Shown here: positions 36,701 through 48,000 of the stretch, piece after piece | How the letters are laid out: every line of letters begins with the position of its first letter | Position numbering within the stretch: position 1 is the first letter of the stretch | DNA from: Astropecten irregularis | Taxonomy: Eukaryota; Echinodermata; Asteroidea; Paxillosida; Astropectinidae | DNA length: 64,000 bases | Reading direction: 5' to 3' | Assembly (NCBI GenBank): GCA_963971285.1 | Contig: OZ020247.1 | Coordinates: 8,390,614-8,454,613 of the forward strand | The notes under the pieces: generated by a model | The model's input: the letters and a program-made list of their open reading frames with translations, nothing else | The model's database searches: none | What the model was told of the DNA's origin: nothing | Position numbers and translations under genes: made by a program

Positions 36701-37401
36701 GGCTAAGGGAGAGAAATGCTAGTCGGGCCTAGCCAGTGAAAAGCCAGGCCTGGGCTTTGCCTGGGGTCTTGGGCTTCTATAATCCCTAGACTTAATAACT
36801 ATCAACAGCCCCTGCTTTGTCATGGATTATAGTTGCCATAAACATGATTGACAGTTTGAGTTCATATTGATCATGGACAGTATCCAGAAGCCAGGCTTGA
36901 AATTTATTTAAGCAGCTCTATTGTTACGAAGTTCAGGCTGACAAGAGGAGGATTACAGGCCCAAAGGCCTAGGCCCTGGCCAGGCTTTTCAGTAGCAGGG
37001 CACAAGCAGTATTTAAGTTTCTCTTCCCAAGTTGGATTGTAGTTGCATTTATAAACAACCAAATGTTGTGATCTGAGTGGTACTTAAACTATGCTTCTAG
37101 CTGTAGGAAAACAAGCACAACACAACTTTAGAGTAAACCAGCCTCGAAACATCTCCCTGATTGTGTCTTGACGTTGCAGTTCAAGAAAGATGGAGACTGG
37201 TGGACTTGGATCGACTACGCCAAGTTCCACGAGCTGATCTCGGACTACGAATCGAGCGACGGGGAGAAGCAATTCACGGCCACAGACTACATGTCCAAGA
37301 CGCCACACTGGGCCGTGTTTGGAAGCAAGGAGCAAGGGTTTGATCCCAATGAGACCAGATTCAGACGGAAGACAAAGAACAAGGACATCTCTGGCTGTTA
37401 A
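21621..37401 (+). CDS. TYW1: TYW1, radical-SAM 4-demethylwyosine synthase, 16 exons
   Basis: Exons: 21621-21746, 23836-24045, 24253-24354, 25255-25449, 27163-27262, 27998-28158, 28961-29116, 29940-30018, 30645-30697, 31746-31864, 32392-32501, 32899-33076, 35255-35390, 35889-35999, 36482-36649, 37180-37401. All phases match and the product is about 741 residues (human 732). Order: N-terminal hydrophobic segment, flavodoxin-like FMN domain beginning at FYGTQTGTAK, a poorly conserved acidic/Cys-rich linker, then the radical SAM core with ACANKCVFCWR (Cys 425, 429, 432), and the C-terminal wybutosine domain ending KDISGC. The family converts N1-methylguanosine-37 of tRNA-Phe to 4-demethylwyosine using pyruvate, SAM and iron-sulfur clusters, as the second step of wybutosine synthesis. 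Only the first exon is uncertain. The introns carry hAT-like, MITE, SINE and minisatellite insertions, none of which disrupts an exon. Confidence 0.96.
22133..22335. repeat. Long inverted repeat in TYW1 intron 1
   Basis: Near-perfect arms of about 40 bp (including TTTTACGCCACCCATATTAT) are separated by roughly 125 bp. It is probably a MITE, but I could not fix its ends. Confidence 0.7.
22401..22540. repeat. Tandem repeat, ACTCGCCCC units, TYW1 intron 1
   Basis: Short unit ACTCGCCCCTTACC / ACTCGCCCCCTGGCC repeated about nine times. Confidence 0.85.
24437..24664. mobile_element. GGGCC-MITE with GAGCCG-repeat ends, copy 3
   Basis: Located just after TYW1 exon 3. Subterminal GCTCCGGCTCCGGCTC repeats and the ends TTTACGAAACGGAGG and CCTCCGTTTTGTAAA show the family. 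Confidence 0.75.
24683..25057. mobile_element. Second TTAA-MITE family member in TYW1 intron 3
   Basis: TTAA at both ends, then terminal inverted repeats close to AGGGATGGTACAGAA. The size (375 bp) and the phrase TTTTTGTCTGAAATGCCATA relate it to the first TTAA family. The centre has a TCGCTTCGAAGCG palindrome. Confidence 0.75.
25534..26686. mobile_element. Foldback MITE interrupted by a hAT-like element
   Basis: Arms at 25534-25650 and 26545-26686 are near-perfect inverted copies (AGGTAGGTTTG, TGTGTGGTTCTGAGAAGAAC). Before the insertion this was a palindrome of about 260 bp like the copy at 34978-35189. Confidence 0.85.
25651..26536. mobile_element. Non-autonomous hAT-like transposon nested in a foldback MITE
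   Basis: The 14-bp perfect terminal inverted repeat CAGCGGCGTAGCTA is flanked by the 8-bp duplication TCAGGAGA (25643-25650 and 26537-26544). Both subterminal regions are rich in runs of C or G. The host is the foldback element spanning about 25534-26686. Confidence 0.9.
26740..26905 (-). repeat. tRNA-derived SINE, reverse orientation
   Basis: Contains CCAACTGAGCTA (reverse A box) and a reverse B-box remnant (GGATTTGAGCC). It continues with CAGTTATCTTTGTTCGCTTG as in the copy at 36160-36395. Confidence 0.65.
27593..27757. mobile_element. Foldback MITE, diverged copy
   Basis: Shares GTGTGTGGTTCTGAGAAGAAC and the inverted ends AAGGTTTGCGG and CCACAAACCTT with the other foldback copies; the arms are less symmetric. 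Confidence 0.75.
30815..30880 (+). repeat. Repeat with hammerhead-like hairpin, TYW1 intron 9
   Basis: TTGAGAAAGATCCTGCTGG followed by GATCGAAAC forms a stem-loop flanked by GAGA and GAAAC, then GTCAGGCCCTCCTAAC. Related copies are at 41265-41330, 55448-55493 and 59486-59535. It resembles minimal hammerhead ribozyme relics of Penelope-like elements, with a degenerate core. Confidence 0.4.
30886..31630. repeat. Minisatellite, 38-bp unit with higher-order pattern, TYW1 intron 9
   Basis: The unit AGTACCAGCTATCTTATATC plus an 18-bp second half repeats for about 745 bp. Two variants (CTTGTACAAAAA and CTTGTAAAGAAA) alternate in the middle, making a 76-bp higher-order unit. Confidence 0.95.
33112..34693. 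mobile_element. Non-autonomous hAT-like transposon, 1.58 kb
   Basis: The terminal inverted repeats TAGTGCTGTGC and GCACAGCACTA are flanked by a perfect 8-bp duplication TTTAATAT (33104-33111 and 34694-34701), the hAT hallmark. Internal ORFs are short and none resembles a hAT transposase. It sits in a TYW1 intron between exons 12 and 13. Confidence 0.85.
34978..35189. mobile_element. Foldback MITE, intact palindrome
   Basis: Inverted arms start with CTAAAAGAAGGTAGGTTTGC and fill nearly all 212 bp, leaving a very short loop. It is located 66 bp before TYW1 exon 13. Confidence 0.85.
36160..36395 (-). repeat. tRNA-derived SINE, reverse orientation
   Basis: Reverse complement has a B-box-like GGTTTGAATCC segment. 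It shares AACCACATGGGAAACTGACTG and TTATCTTTGTTCG-type blocks with other copies in TYW1 introns. Confidence 0.65.
36715..37028 (+). repeat. Interspersed repeat, copy 1 (TYW1 intron 15)
   Basis: About 310 bp shared in the same orientation with 39310-39620, including TTGATCATGGACAGTATCCA and TTTAAGCAGCTCT. Ends carry inverted GCCACTGAAAAGCC-type sequences. Confidence 0.75.
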
Positions 37402-37969
37402 GAAAAAACTGATGGAATTGAAAGGCAATGTTTGTTCCAATACTTCACCCTATTTTGTGAGATTTATTTTTCTCTAGGGTAGACAAGGGAAAACATATTT
37501 TTTGTGTAAATATAGAATTCATTTCACCAAATACATTTTGCCCCCTTTCATAGCTTTGCTTAATGCTAAGCCAAGAAACACACCTCGTTCTCAAGTAAAA
37601 ACTTGCTAATATTCAAGTACTTTTCGCTCTTTGCTTAGCAGTTTATTTAAGCTTATTGAAGCTTCTTTGTTTTACCTTTCAACACAGACTGGCAATACCA
37701 CGAGCAGATGACACACTTTGCAAAGTCGTGAAATTAGTTTTGGTTTTATATTTGTTTTGTTTATTTATTCATTTACAGCATTCAAACCAAGATTAGCTAT
37801 CTGCTTTGGGGAACGAGGTTTTTATACATTGGAAATTTACTTTAATAACGGATCTTGTAATTCACCACAAAGGACTTTGAGGCTCGAAGGAGGGATCGAA
37901 ATCTGTACATGGAATCTTTCTTCCCTTTTTTTTAAGCAAAACTCTCAATTTTGTGGATTTTTTTTTTTT

Positions 37970-37975
37970 AATAAA
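37970..37975 (+). terminator. Candidate TYW1 poly(A) signal
   Basis: AATAAA lies 569 bases after the TYW1 stop and follows a poly-T run; another AATAAA is at 38224-38229. A tRNA-derived SINE lies between the two. Confidence 0.45.
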
Positions 37976-38019
37976 AGATGGAGAATCATCAAAAACCTAA
38001 AAACTTAATTTAACTTAAC

Positions 38020-38100
38020 TTAGTTGGTAGAGCGCCTGTATGGTATTCCGGTGGTCACTGGTTCGAATCCCACTCCAGTCAAATTTTTTTGTTCACTTTT
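38020..38100 (+). repeat. tRNA-derived SINE head
   Basis: TTGGTAGAGCGCC (A box) and GGTTCGAATCCC (B box) are well preserved, but no acceptor stem can be formed, so this is a SINE promoter and not a tRNA gene. Confidence 0.7.
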
Positions 38101-38619
38101 TCTATGACTTTTTTAAGGGCAAGGTTCTGCACATTCTCAGTATACTCAATTGATTCAGTTATAAATTGCTGTTATCTCTTTATGAATGAAAACGTTGAGC
38201 TTTAGCTTGCATTTTGTACAGAAAATAAAAATCTTACTAACGAAAACTACCAAATTAATTCTTTTATAAAAAAGACTTTTGTTAGCACACAGTGTTACTT
38301 TACACTGGCACCAATTTCTACCCCAAATCATTGTGTTCCTCTGTTACTACAAAGGAGTGCAAGCCTGCATAAAAAAGAAAGAAATATGTTTGCACCATTT
38401 GCCTTTTCACATTCACAGAATCACATTGGACGTCATCATTAGTAACCACAGTCCACTTGATAGAACTTTTATCAAGGGCGAACCAGGTCTCCACTGTGTG
38501 TGCCCAACCCACCAATCACACGCATGCTGTCTCCGGATTGGACGGAACATACACCAATCAAGGACCAAGACCCAACACAGCCAAAAACCAAGCACGGACA
38601 TAAATTGAGACTGTGCAAG

Positions 38620-38680
38620 TGTCTTCATCAGCTTGATAAAGGCTAGCAGACTGCAGCCGAAACGTCGCTAACTCTCAGCC
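38620..38680 (+). repeat. Hammerhead-like hairpin repeat near POP5 3' end
   Basis: CTTGATAAAGGCTAGCAG and CTGCAGCCGAAACGTC enclose a short hairpin in the order expected for a minimal hammerhead (CUGAUGA, stem, GAAA, GUC), but CUGAUGA is altered. Probably a retroelement end. Confidence 0.4.
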
Positions 38681-38757
38681 AACATCCTAAGCCATTATTA
38701 AAAAACTTAGCTTCTTACCATATTCTACAATGAACAACCTCTTTTCAAGTATTGAAC

Positions 38758-38763
38758 TTTATT
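38758..38763 (-). terminator. Candidate POP5 poly(A) signal
   Basis: TTTATT on the plus strand (AATAAA on the minus strand) lies 244 bases beyond the POP5 stop and is the nearest canonical hexamer. Confidence 0.55.
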
Positions 38764-39006
38764 ACTGTTTTGAAAAATGGTAATAGTAAAACTCAAACTG
38801 TTTCCTTCACTGCCTCATTTGCCACTGTCCGACAGCACAAATGGCCAAGTAGAAGACAATCACTCAGCCATGTTCCAGGTTCATCCCAGCCACGAGAAAT
38901 TATTTTGGCTGTGTCAATAAGAAGATGATAGTACTGCCTGGATTCTTGCACACAAAAAGTCTTGCTGAGACTGTCACAGCTTCATTGATGGATGGTTGAT
39001 TAACTT

Positions 39007-42000
39007 TTATGACGAGGTCATCTCCTCGACAGTCCCATCGCGGAATTCCAACTCCTCTCGTCCCAGGTTGCTTCTGCTGATTGATTCCCTGACTTGCCTC
39101 TGTTCCTCTGCAAAAACGACAAAATTATAATGCATTTTAAGAGAGGGGAATCCATAAAAGACAGAAACTTCTTCAAAGCTTTAAAAATATACCAACACTG
39201 GATGGTATATATTTGTACACAGTGGAGTAAGATTATAACTGAGGAGCAAGTTGGTTTATCACTGCAACACAAAAGTGGAAGTGAGCTATTAAATGAAGAA
39301 AAGCAGTAATACTTGTTGGACCCAGCCACTTGAAAAGCCTGGTCAGGCCCGGACGTTGCCTGGGTCTTTGGCTTCTATACTCCCTAGCCTTTAACCGTCA
39401 ACTTCAAGCCTTTTCTGTCCTGGATCACAGTTAGCATAAATATGATTGACAGATCACTTTGATCATGGACAGTATCCAGAAGCTGGGCTTTATTGCTTTT
39501 AAGCAGCTCTTTTGTGGAGAAGTTCAGGGCTGGCAGAAGGAGGAGGATGTCAGGCCTGAAAGCCTAGGGGACTGGCCTGGCTTTTCAGTGGCTTGGCCCT
39601 GACCAGTATTAAAGTTTCTCTCCCTAGCTAAATGCCACCGACCATCGACACATGAACCAAGCCACAGGGTTTGCTTTGTTGAGATTGCAAGATAGCTCAG
39701 TTGAAACTGAGGGGACGGGGTATAGCAGAGGGAATGTGTGGAGCGGCAGGTGGGTGAAGATTCTCCTAGCAGCGGAGCTCCTCACCTTTGGTCCGACACT
39801 GTTTCAGAAGGACTGCCAACTGCCGTCTGTTGTACTTCACCAGGAACTTCTGACAGGAGCGGATGGTGCCTACAGAAACATTGGTCCAAAAAATAAGAGT
39901 CACAGTGAGGCTGGTTAGCCCCTTCAGCCCGGCCTCATTATTATCAGCCACTGGTCAAATAGAGGTCATCTGGCCAGGCCATGTGTGAAGGGAGCCTGGC
40001 ATAAACAATGCAGGCACACAAAAGTTGAATACTGCAGGGTAATAGCCCAAATTCCAGGTTGTCATAATTGGTGGTTCACATCTGAATTCGGAGCTCACAG
40101 ATTGCGATCAGCTCCAAAATGCTGATTTATTCAAATGCAAATTTATAAAGTAGCCAATTTTGGGGTACAATAAAGGTCCATTGAACCTCTTGTTCCATAC
40201 AGTGCCCCCGTTCAATGTAATTCAATGGAAATAACAAAGCAATCATGAAAATTCTCACACCATGACGCAAACTGCTATAGCAGCTGCCTGTGTGGAAGAG
40301 GTTAATTAATTTGTTCTTCGTGAATAAGCAATCTTCAGTAATCTCATTAGTATGAAACAAAACAGATATCAGGATCATCAGAAAGTCAGAGCAATTTGCA
40401 AGAATTATGTCTTAGAATCAAGTCATAGAGACTGTGTCTACCTGATAGATGTAGCGTTCTTATCGTGATGGGCCATCCATCCACTGATTTGATGAACGGT
40501 AGCGTGGTGCCAAGAATCTTCTGGTTCTGTCTCCGTACTCGAATCAGCAGGACACCGGTGTGCTGGTTCACGTATTTCACTACAAACATAAACCACAAAG
40601 CAGGTCGGGTCCACATTAATGGATACAGCTATAAAAAGTTCAAAGGCTATGGCTTTGTGATTAGCATCTGTTTGCAATGAAGCATAGGAGTCACTTAGAA
40701 TCATCCATAGCAACAGCCACAGTTGAAGTCGTTACTATAGATCCTGCTATGTGGGCTTAATTTTCATTGAGGCTATGGCCTCCGTTGTTAGGTCTTGGCT
40801 AGAGATGGAAGTATAGTCTGACGTATTTTTGACAGAAAATTGAGTCGTACAATTCTAGTTTGCTAAAAACACTCGCAAGGCTTGAGTTTTTCTCATGCTT
40901 GCGAAATCTTACAAAAGTGTCATCGTGTCAAAGGACACCAATGTTGAGATAGACCAACATCCCTGGTGAATCCTTGAGAAACTTCTCAAGCATGAGAACA
41001 ACTCGCAAGCCTTGCAAGGTTTTTAGCATCGTGTGAAAAGGCCTTATAAAGTGGCAAACATCTATATTTTGCATCTTTTTTTGTTAATAAAGCCTGGATT
41101 CTGATGGAAAAATGTTGGATTCTAGATATTAACTGGCAAAATCTGAAGCTTTTAACTAGATTCTTTAGCTGTTAATTTGGGGATATTACTTGGGTCTACA
41201 ACACGTTATTAAATACATATACAATACAGCACAAGACTCCAGCTAGTAGTGAAACATAATGACAGGATCTTTCTCCAAGGCCTGAGAAAGATCCTTCAAG
41301 AATCAAAACACCTAGCCCTTCTAACAGTGCATAGAATTCCACTGTGAGGGCTACGATGTTTGTTCATATACCATTCAGGCCCCATGTGACGGCAGCTAGC
41401 CCGTAATCTCCATGAATTTCTCTCAGGGCATCTTTGATAGCGTTGTATAAACTCTGTGGTCCCATTGCTAGAACACGCCTGATGGCATCCTCAAACACCA
41501 ACTCACACAGGAAATATCTGAAAGGTAGGAAGGATCATCATGTAAGAAAAGGAAATGAGAAGCAAATAAATAAATTCCAGTGGAAAATCAAATCTGAACA
41601 GAATTTGAGACAAACATTTGTGTATATTAATAGACCTCACACAAAAAATTGTACAATATTGATACACAAATACAATAAAACAATTTGACAACAATATTGT
41701 GTTTACCACCACGATGAACAATCCTTTCCTTTGTATTAATATTGTGTACTGTAATTCATTATTTTAACAGACTAAGCTAATTCAACATAGACAAAGTATT
41801 CTTACATTCATCATAGTACTAGTAGCCCTTTATTTTGCAGAGTATTAAGAGTTAACATCCCACCCCAACCCAACTTATGCAGTATATATATACCCTCCTG
41901 GGAAGCGATCCAAAATCCAAATACTTACACAAGTTTCAGCCTGAACACATTGGTGCTATACGAGTATGAATTTAACATCGAGTGTTTTGCTAATTCTCAT

Positions 42001-42028
42001 TGACTCACCTATTTTTAATTCTCACCAT
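39007..42028 (-). CDS. POP5: POP5, RNase P / RNase MRP protein subunit, five exons
   Basis: Minus-strand exons are 42028-42009, 41517-41372, 40579-40442, 39869-39786 and 39107-39007. Phases (2,1,1,1) close exactly to 162 residues; human POP5 is 163. The N-terminus MVRIKNRYFLCELVFED matches the family start, exon 2 ends AAVTWGLN, exon 3 holds YVNQHTGVLLIRVRRQ and the TLHLS turn, and exon 4 holds TIRSCQKFLVKYNRRQL, the most conserved POP5 block. The last exon codes an acidic, poorly conserved tail. POP5 is a core protein of the RNA-protein enzymes that trim the 5' leader of tRNA precursors and process rRNA precursors. The first exon carries only 20 coding bases and was found from the MVR start, splice donor and phase. 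The gene is convergent with TYW1 and divergent from ARL6IP4. Confidence 0.96.
39310..39620 (+). repeat. Interspersed repeat, copy 2 (POP5 intron 4)
   Basis: Second copy of the repeat at 36715-37028, diverged by many substitutions, lying between POP5 exons 5 and 4. Confidence 0.75.
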
Positions 42029-45000
42029 CTTTATCAATAACCAGTATCCTTTCTAACATGAAAGATTGGATGACGATTCTTCCATGTCTACGGTAATATT
42101 TACAACTTAGTCCATTCCTCTGATGAACATCTGTAGATTTTACAACAAACAAAAAACATTTAAAAACAATAATCATTTAGACCTACACAATTAAAAAACT
42201 GACTCTCTCTGACCATGGAGAAATAAGAATGTGTCTTATTTCTCCATGATCTGACTGATGCCAGTTATTCTTGCAATCTATTCTTGGTACAGAGATGGAG
42301 AAAACATGAAAGTTGAAACAAAGTCAAAAGACTCAAACTTCAAAGTCAAAGTTACAAACCCACGCCAAGGCTAAAGTCCTAATTAATTAATTTTAAAAAA
42401 CCCAATAATCCCACAACATACACTGCAAAATGCAATCATATAATAATTCACAAGGACTCACATACATGTTTTTAACCATGAAAACAGAACTCAGTCAGGA
42501 AGGAAGATCGGCAAGGAATTGATCGAAGATGAAAACACTCGCGCAGACGACACTGCTTTGCTGCTGACATAAAAGAGCGCCCTCTCGTGAACATGAGTCT
42601 GGTTACCTCGTCTGGTGTCTATTGATTCTAGTGATATTATTACCAGTTATTAAAAGCACCCGACTAATGAAGCACTTTTTACCTTTACCCCAACACTGTG
42701 GGTGACATGAACGGAAAGATTTTCTGATTTTGTTTATGTTCTTATAATCTCGCTTAATGACCCCAATTTCTAAAGATTTACAACAGTCAGGACCAACCAT
42801 GAATCCGTAGAAGTTGTGGACCAGATTTTAAAAGTGTAAGTGCAAAACACGAGGGCAAATTTGTGAAATTTAGATTAGCCTACCAGGCAAAAAACATGAA
42901 CCCCTAATCATCGAATGTGAGCTTTATTTTTGGCTTTGCACAGTAAATGGTTTCACGTGAGGGCGCTGTACAAAACAGAAAAAGGAGACATAACGAAATA
43001 CAAAACGCAAAGTAGGCCTACCAGAACAAGAGCTACTTTTATTATAAAGACATTTATGATAATTACACAAATATATAAGAATGAAGTTGTACTCTACAGT
43101 ACCCTAATTAGGTATGTGACAAAAATTTTCAAAACCAAGACATCTCTTAGTCAGTTATATTTTTGGAAAGAGCATAAAATTAGCTTTAAAATGACACCAG
43201 AACCAAGTTCATAGCCCAAATATTAAGAAAGTTACATAATTTATTGATTTTTAAATCACGACTGAAATTGGTCCATCGTTCACCATGGATACAAATGGGA
43301 CAGAATGTGACCGTTTTGACTGTTTTAACCAGGCTGTAATGTCATTGTAAAAGTTATTGTAACTTGTGTTTTTTTTATGTATTTGAATGGGGTAAAAAAC
43401 ATATAAATGCATAGAACCAGTACAATTAGAAGGTGATAATATCCTTTATTAATTAGGCCTATAATGAGTATTAATTTTGATTAATGATTAATTAACACTG
43501 GTTAGCTCACCAGTAGTTGGATTGACCATATTCAGTTATTTCACTTGTAATGTATTTTTTCACAACCTTTGCACAATTATCATGGTCAAAAACATGGTTT
43601 CGGTCCATGGATTTGTTTCTTATTTGAACTGAATGTTGATTAATAAATATACTAACAAGTAAAAAGAATTTTAAGACAATGCATACATTCCTTTAGGAAG
43701 AATTTCCATGTAATGTTTGACCTTCGTCTTCCATCAAAGAAAAACCCAACTTCCCAGTAACGGAAAATTATGAGTTGCAAATCATTAGAAAGAAAAATTT
43801 GTCTACTATATCATCAGTTTGGTGGTTTAAGATGATGATGAAAGGGCAATTTGTGCAGAGTCAATAACAGCACACTCACCATGCGCACTGAAGCATGTCA
43901 TGAAAAAGTGGCTGGTGCCACACACACACAGTTTACATGGACGATTGTCACGTACCTACCCTAATAATGATTGCTGTAGGACCATGGCCAGGATAGGAGG
44001 GCAGGGCAAAGTCAAAATTTCTAAATTAGTCACTAGGCCCTAGTACTCACTAGTCAGGTAACGTTATGCCAGACAGAAGCAAAGTCTTGACTTCGACTTT
44101 GCCGGCACCGGCCGCATTCCTGCAAATGCTATGTTGCTATAGATACGCGCGGACATCCGGGTACTTTCATTCTCATAACTTGACAACCAATGAAAACTAA
44201 CGTGTAGATGGCGCAAACTGGCGCAAACTACGGACAAATCACGCACAAACCGCCTGTCGTAGAAAATTGTTTTTCGAATATTTTTGTCAAGAAGCAGAAA
44301 TTGTATTCTGTATGACTTTCATTGTTGAGTCATAGTTTTTCCCCAAACAATATCCTTCTTTGAAGTACCCTGTAATAAGATTAAACAATTCTGGCAGCTT
44401 TTTGTCTTAAAACCTGTACAACTTAATGCTTTGTCTTCATCGGCTCCAAGGTCGGCGAGTTAGAATGACGTCACTCCGCGCTGATCTATTCCCTTTAAAA
44501 TATACCTCCGCAATGTAACATTTATAAGGCCGGCATGACGTATCGAGAATTGACCAATCAGAAGAATGCCGGGGTACCGGCAAAACATATATGTACACTC
44601 GAAAGAATTCGACTGATGACCATAAAAATGCAAATAGCTGCTTTTACTAAAATAAAAACTTGCATGTTTGCTTACCCTAGATCAGATATACCCACATGGC
44701 TTAGCTATGCATTTTATATGCAGTGTAAATTGCGGCTGATCTGGTTCACCCCCAATCGGGTATACCCACACTTACCCTAGGCCTAACCGTTTTTCCGTTT
44801 TTCTGTCTAAACTTAGATCACCTATACAAATACATGTAGGCCCTATGTCTTTGACTTGAGTACATTTGTCAAAATAGCATTTTGTTGTCGGATGGATTAA
44901 GCATACAATTATTTTAAAAATTGATATTTAAAAAGTTATTTTAAAAGTTGACATTGGCTAGCTTACCCGGTATTTTTAATTTGATTTTTTCCTCAATTTT

Positions 45001-45075
45001 TTTATGTGAAACAGGATTGGCACGAAACTCGGCCTTTGACCTACAGTTGATGTCTTCGCAAACCTACCAGTGGCC
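42029..45075. promoter_or_regulatory. Divergent intergenic region, POP5 and ARL6IP4
   Basis: These 3 kb separate the POP5 start from the ARL6IP4 start. No coding exon is supported. The sequence is AT-rich with scattered TAGGCCTA motifs. The stretch about 44070-44260 is GC-richer (GCGCGGACAT, GGCGCAAAC) and may mark a promoter or leader exon. Other parts show no structure I can name. Confidence 0.35.
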
Positions 45076-48000
45076 ATGAGTAGCCGCAAACCACCCAGGT
45101 CTACATCCAGCAGCTCATCAGATGGCAGCAGCTCTAGTGGCAGCTCCTCAGGATCTGAATCCCCTGTTGCCCAGGTCCCCAAGGCGTATGCTCGCTATGA
45201 GAACAACAGTGAGCAAGTTCAGACTCTGGTCGACCGGGAGAAAGAAAAAATCTACCGTAAGAGACCCTACTCTGTCTCCTTCAGCAGCGGCAGTGAATCG
45301 GATTCTGCATCCGAAGCCAAGATTCCAAAGGCCTACTTGCATACACAAGAGGGAAGGAAAGGTCAGAAGAGAGTTAAGAAGTTGAGGCCACCCTCTCCAT
45401 CAAGTAGCAGCAGCAGCAGCAGCGGCAGCAGTAGTAGTGATTCCGCCAGCTCCTCAAGCTCAAGTGATTCCGAGGACAATGATTCTTCGAGGAAGACACG
45501 GAAGAAAGTTTCAGCTGAACTGCCGAGGGAGGATCACCTGAAACAAAAGTCCAACAACCATGCTAAGAACTCAAGTCACAATGATCAGGACAATCACGAC
45601 AGGCATGGGCATCAGGATGCTGGAAAGGACCAAAGGGAATCCAGAAGGAGTCCCGAGGAACCAAGACAGAGGAGACGCAGAGATGAGGAAGATAGACTCA
45701 GACATTCAGATGTGGTTAGGAAAGCTGATCACAGAGAGACGTATCATAGGGAGACTCATCATAGTGAACCCAGATCCAGGAGACACGAGGTAGAAGCCGA
45801 ACGATACACAAGACGGAGTGACCGTGACCGTGATCATGACCATCCCGAAGTAGAAGATTACCGAAGGGATAGACACAGTCATTCTAGTTCACAACAAAGG
45901 AATAACCATGACAAAGAACGGCACCATGAGAAAGATCTGGGAAAGAACCATGAAAGAGTGCAGGAACCACTCATGGAGGAACCTAGATATGAGAAATCCA
46001 GTTCTAGACATAGAGAACAAGATAGTTACAGAAGCGAGAGAGAATCGCTGAGACATCCGACACAGGACGAATACTCACAGCAATCAAGGAGCAAATCCAG
46101 ATCCAGCAGAGAGGCAGATCACAGGACGGAGAGAGACAGACAGGACCTTTCCAGGACAGCTCTTGACCCTAACAGGTTTGGTGAGCAACATTCGAGATCT
46201 CAGAGCAAAGCTGGATCGAGCAGCAAAGAACGTGAGCGGCGCTTGGAGCGGGGAAAGCAGGAGGCAGCCCAGACCGGCGTCGGCCGGGAATACTTCAGTA
46301 ACGAGCGAGGATGCTGGGAATGGGAGCCGCCAATTCAGGCCAGGGGACACAGGGCCCCTACGGGATCTGAGTCTCATCAGATGACTCCAGAGAAACCAAG
46401 CAGCCGGGATGGCAGAAAGGAATCCCGAAGTAGCAGACATCCCGAGAGAGATCACAGTAGATCAGAAGAATACATCAGTCAAAAACGAGAGATTCAAGAC
46501 ATCGACCAGAACAATTCTCGAAAGAAGCACCGACTTGTCTCTCCATCCAGGACAAAGTCGGTTGACTTGGACAAGAAGAAGAAGAAGAAGAGAAGGCGGC
46601 AGAGAGAGGCGGAGAAAGAGAAGGCAAAGATGAAGGAGAAGAAGAGACGGCGGAAGGAGAAAGCCGAGAGGAGGAAAGCGAAGAAGAAAGAGAAGATGCG
46701 ACGAGAGAGGGGCAGTAAGAAGAGTAAGGAGGAGAGACGAGGAAAGGAGAGGAAGGAGAGGCGTAGCGAGAAGGCAGTGGGGCCTCAGATCTCCAGCATC
46801 CAGGCAAAGCTTCTCAACTTGGCATCAGGTAAGAATTACCATTTTTCTCTTAAACATTAGCCCCCAAACCACTGATGTACTGGAAACACAGTGTACACCA
46901 CATAAGCACCCATTCAAAGGCACCAGTCTCTAGAAAATCACCACAGATCAAATTCAAAGATTGATAGGATGTGTCGTAAAGTGGCCTCTGAAAGATGCTG
47001 GGTCATTTCTGTCCTTAAATTTGTCTTGTAAGGAGTTCCAAAGACCTGCTTCACTGATGTAAAAGGCCGTGTTGCAATATACTTTCAAGGAGAGTCTTAA
47101 GAACGGGAAATACAAGTTTTTACACCCTGAACACCCACCTACATTTAGAAGGATGTAAAGAGTTTGATCATGTACATATATTTATGGTGGTTTGTAGGTG
47201 GTGAAGAGCCCAAACTAGCAGCCCGGACCCTAGCTCCAATGACTAAGCAAGAATATGAGAGGCAACAGAGCAGGACAAGAAAAGTCTACGACGAAGGCAC
47301 GGGAAGACACAGGTCAGTTTAAAAACACACTCGAAGGAATGGAACTTTGTGTTTCAATTTTACAAAAGATCTCAGGTTTATAAAATGGGGGAGTTTCAAG
47401 GTTGAGTGCTTACTTTCCTGAGCGACAACTAGCCCATCTTTTAAATTCCCTGAAGAAAATCTCAACGATGCACCTTATCATGATTTATATCTCGTAAGGA
47501 ATATTGACTCACAGGTCTTCCTGTTTCTGTAGTCAAATTGATGACAAATTTGATGGATTTGTCTCTGTTCCCTTTGGCAGGCTTGTGAGGGGGGACGGGG
47601 AAATCATTGAGGAAATCGTCAGCCGAGATAGGCATCGGCAGATTAATAAGGTGAGTTATTCAATCATACAATTTTTTGTGCAGTGTCTCCTTGACTTCCC
47701 TAGGCAAGCAAATTTGTTTTTAGCAAGTCCAAGTCCATGTTTGGTTTGCATAGGATGGATCTCTGAAGAGTGTGGGGAAGTATAGCTGAAGTAAGCACAG
47801 AATGGACTTGGGCTCATAAAGCCTAATGGGCAAGGTCATTTTTTCTTGTAAAAACCACTTGTATGCGAGAAACTGAAATGGCTACTTCAACATCAGATTG
47901 GCACTACTTGGGCAATTACCAGGGGCACCAATGCATAGAATATGCATTTAAAATAATAATAATAATAACAGGCATTTATAAAGCGCCTTTCCAAGAAGAT

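Larger units (their letters stand above)
31746..37401 (+). other. TYW1: TYW1 radical SAM core and wybutosine domain (exons 10-16)
   Basis: This is the most conserved part. Exon 10 contains SMLRGRGGCYKHSFYGIESH followed by the CxxxCxxC cluster motif. Exon 11 gives HHTNPVGTEWRWKMDEP, exon 12 gives CALSLVGEPIMYPKINRF and the VTNAQFP motif, and exon 13 gives TQLYVSVDAS and IDRPLFRDFW. Exon 14 covers TVYRLTIVNGWN and PDFIEVK, exon 15 gives GVTYCGES and EHEHSNC, and exon 16 gives WWTWIDY, TPHWAVFG and the terminal KDISGC. All residues expected for cluster binding are present, so the enzyme is predicted active. Confidence 0.93.

Noticed and set aside
38020..38100. Possible tRNA gene
   Set aside because: A and B boxes are present but no acceptor stem or complete cloverleaf can be formed; the same head occurs in several repeats, so it is a SINE.
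46084..46807. Minus-strand ORFs of 110-123 codons within ARL6IP4 exon 1
   Set aside because: They are shadows of the Arg/Ser/Lys-rich coding strand.
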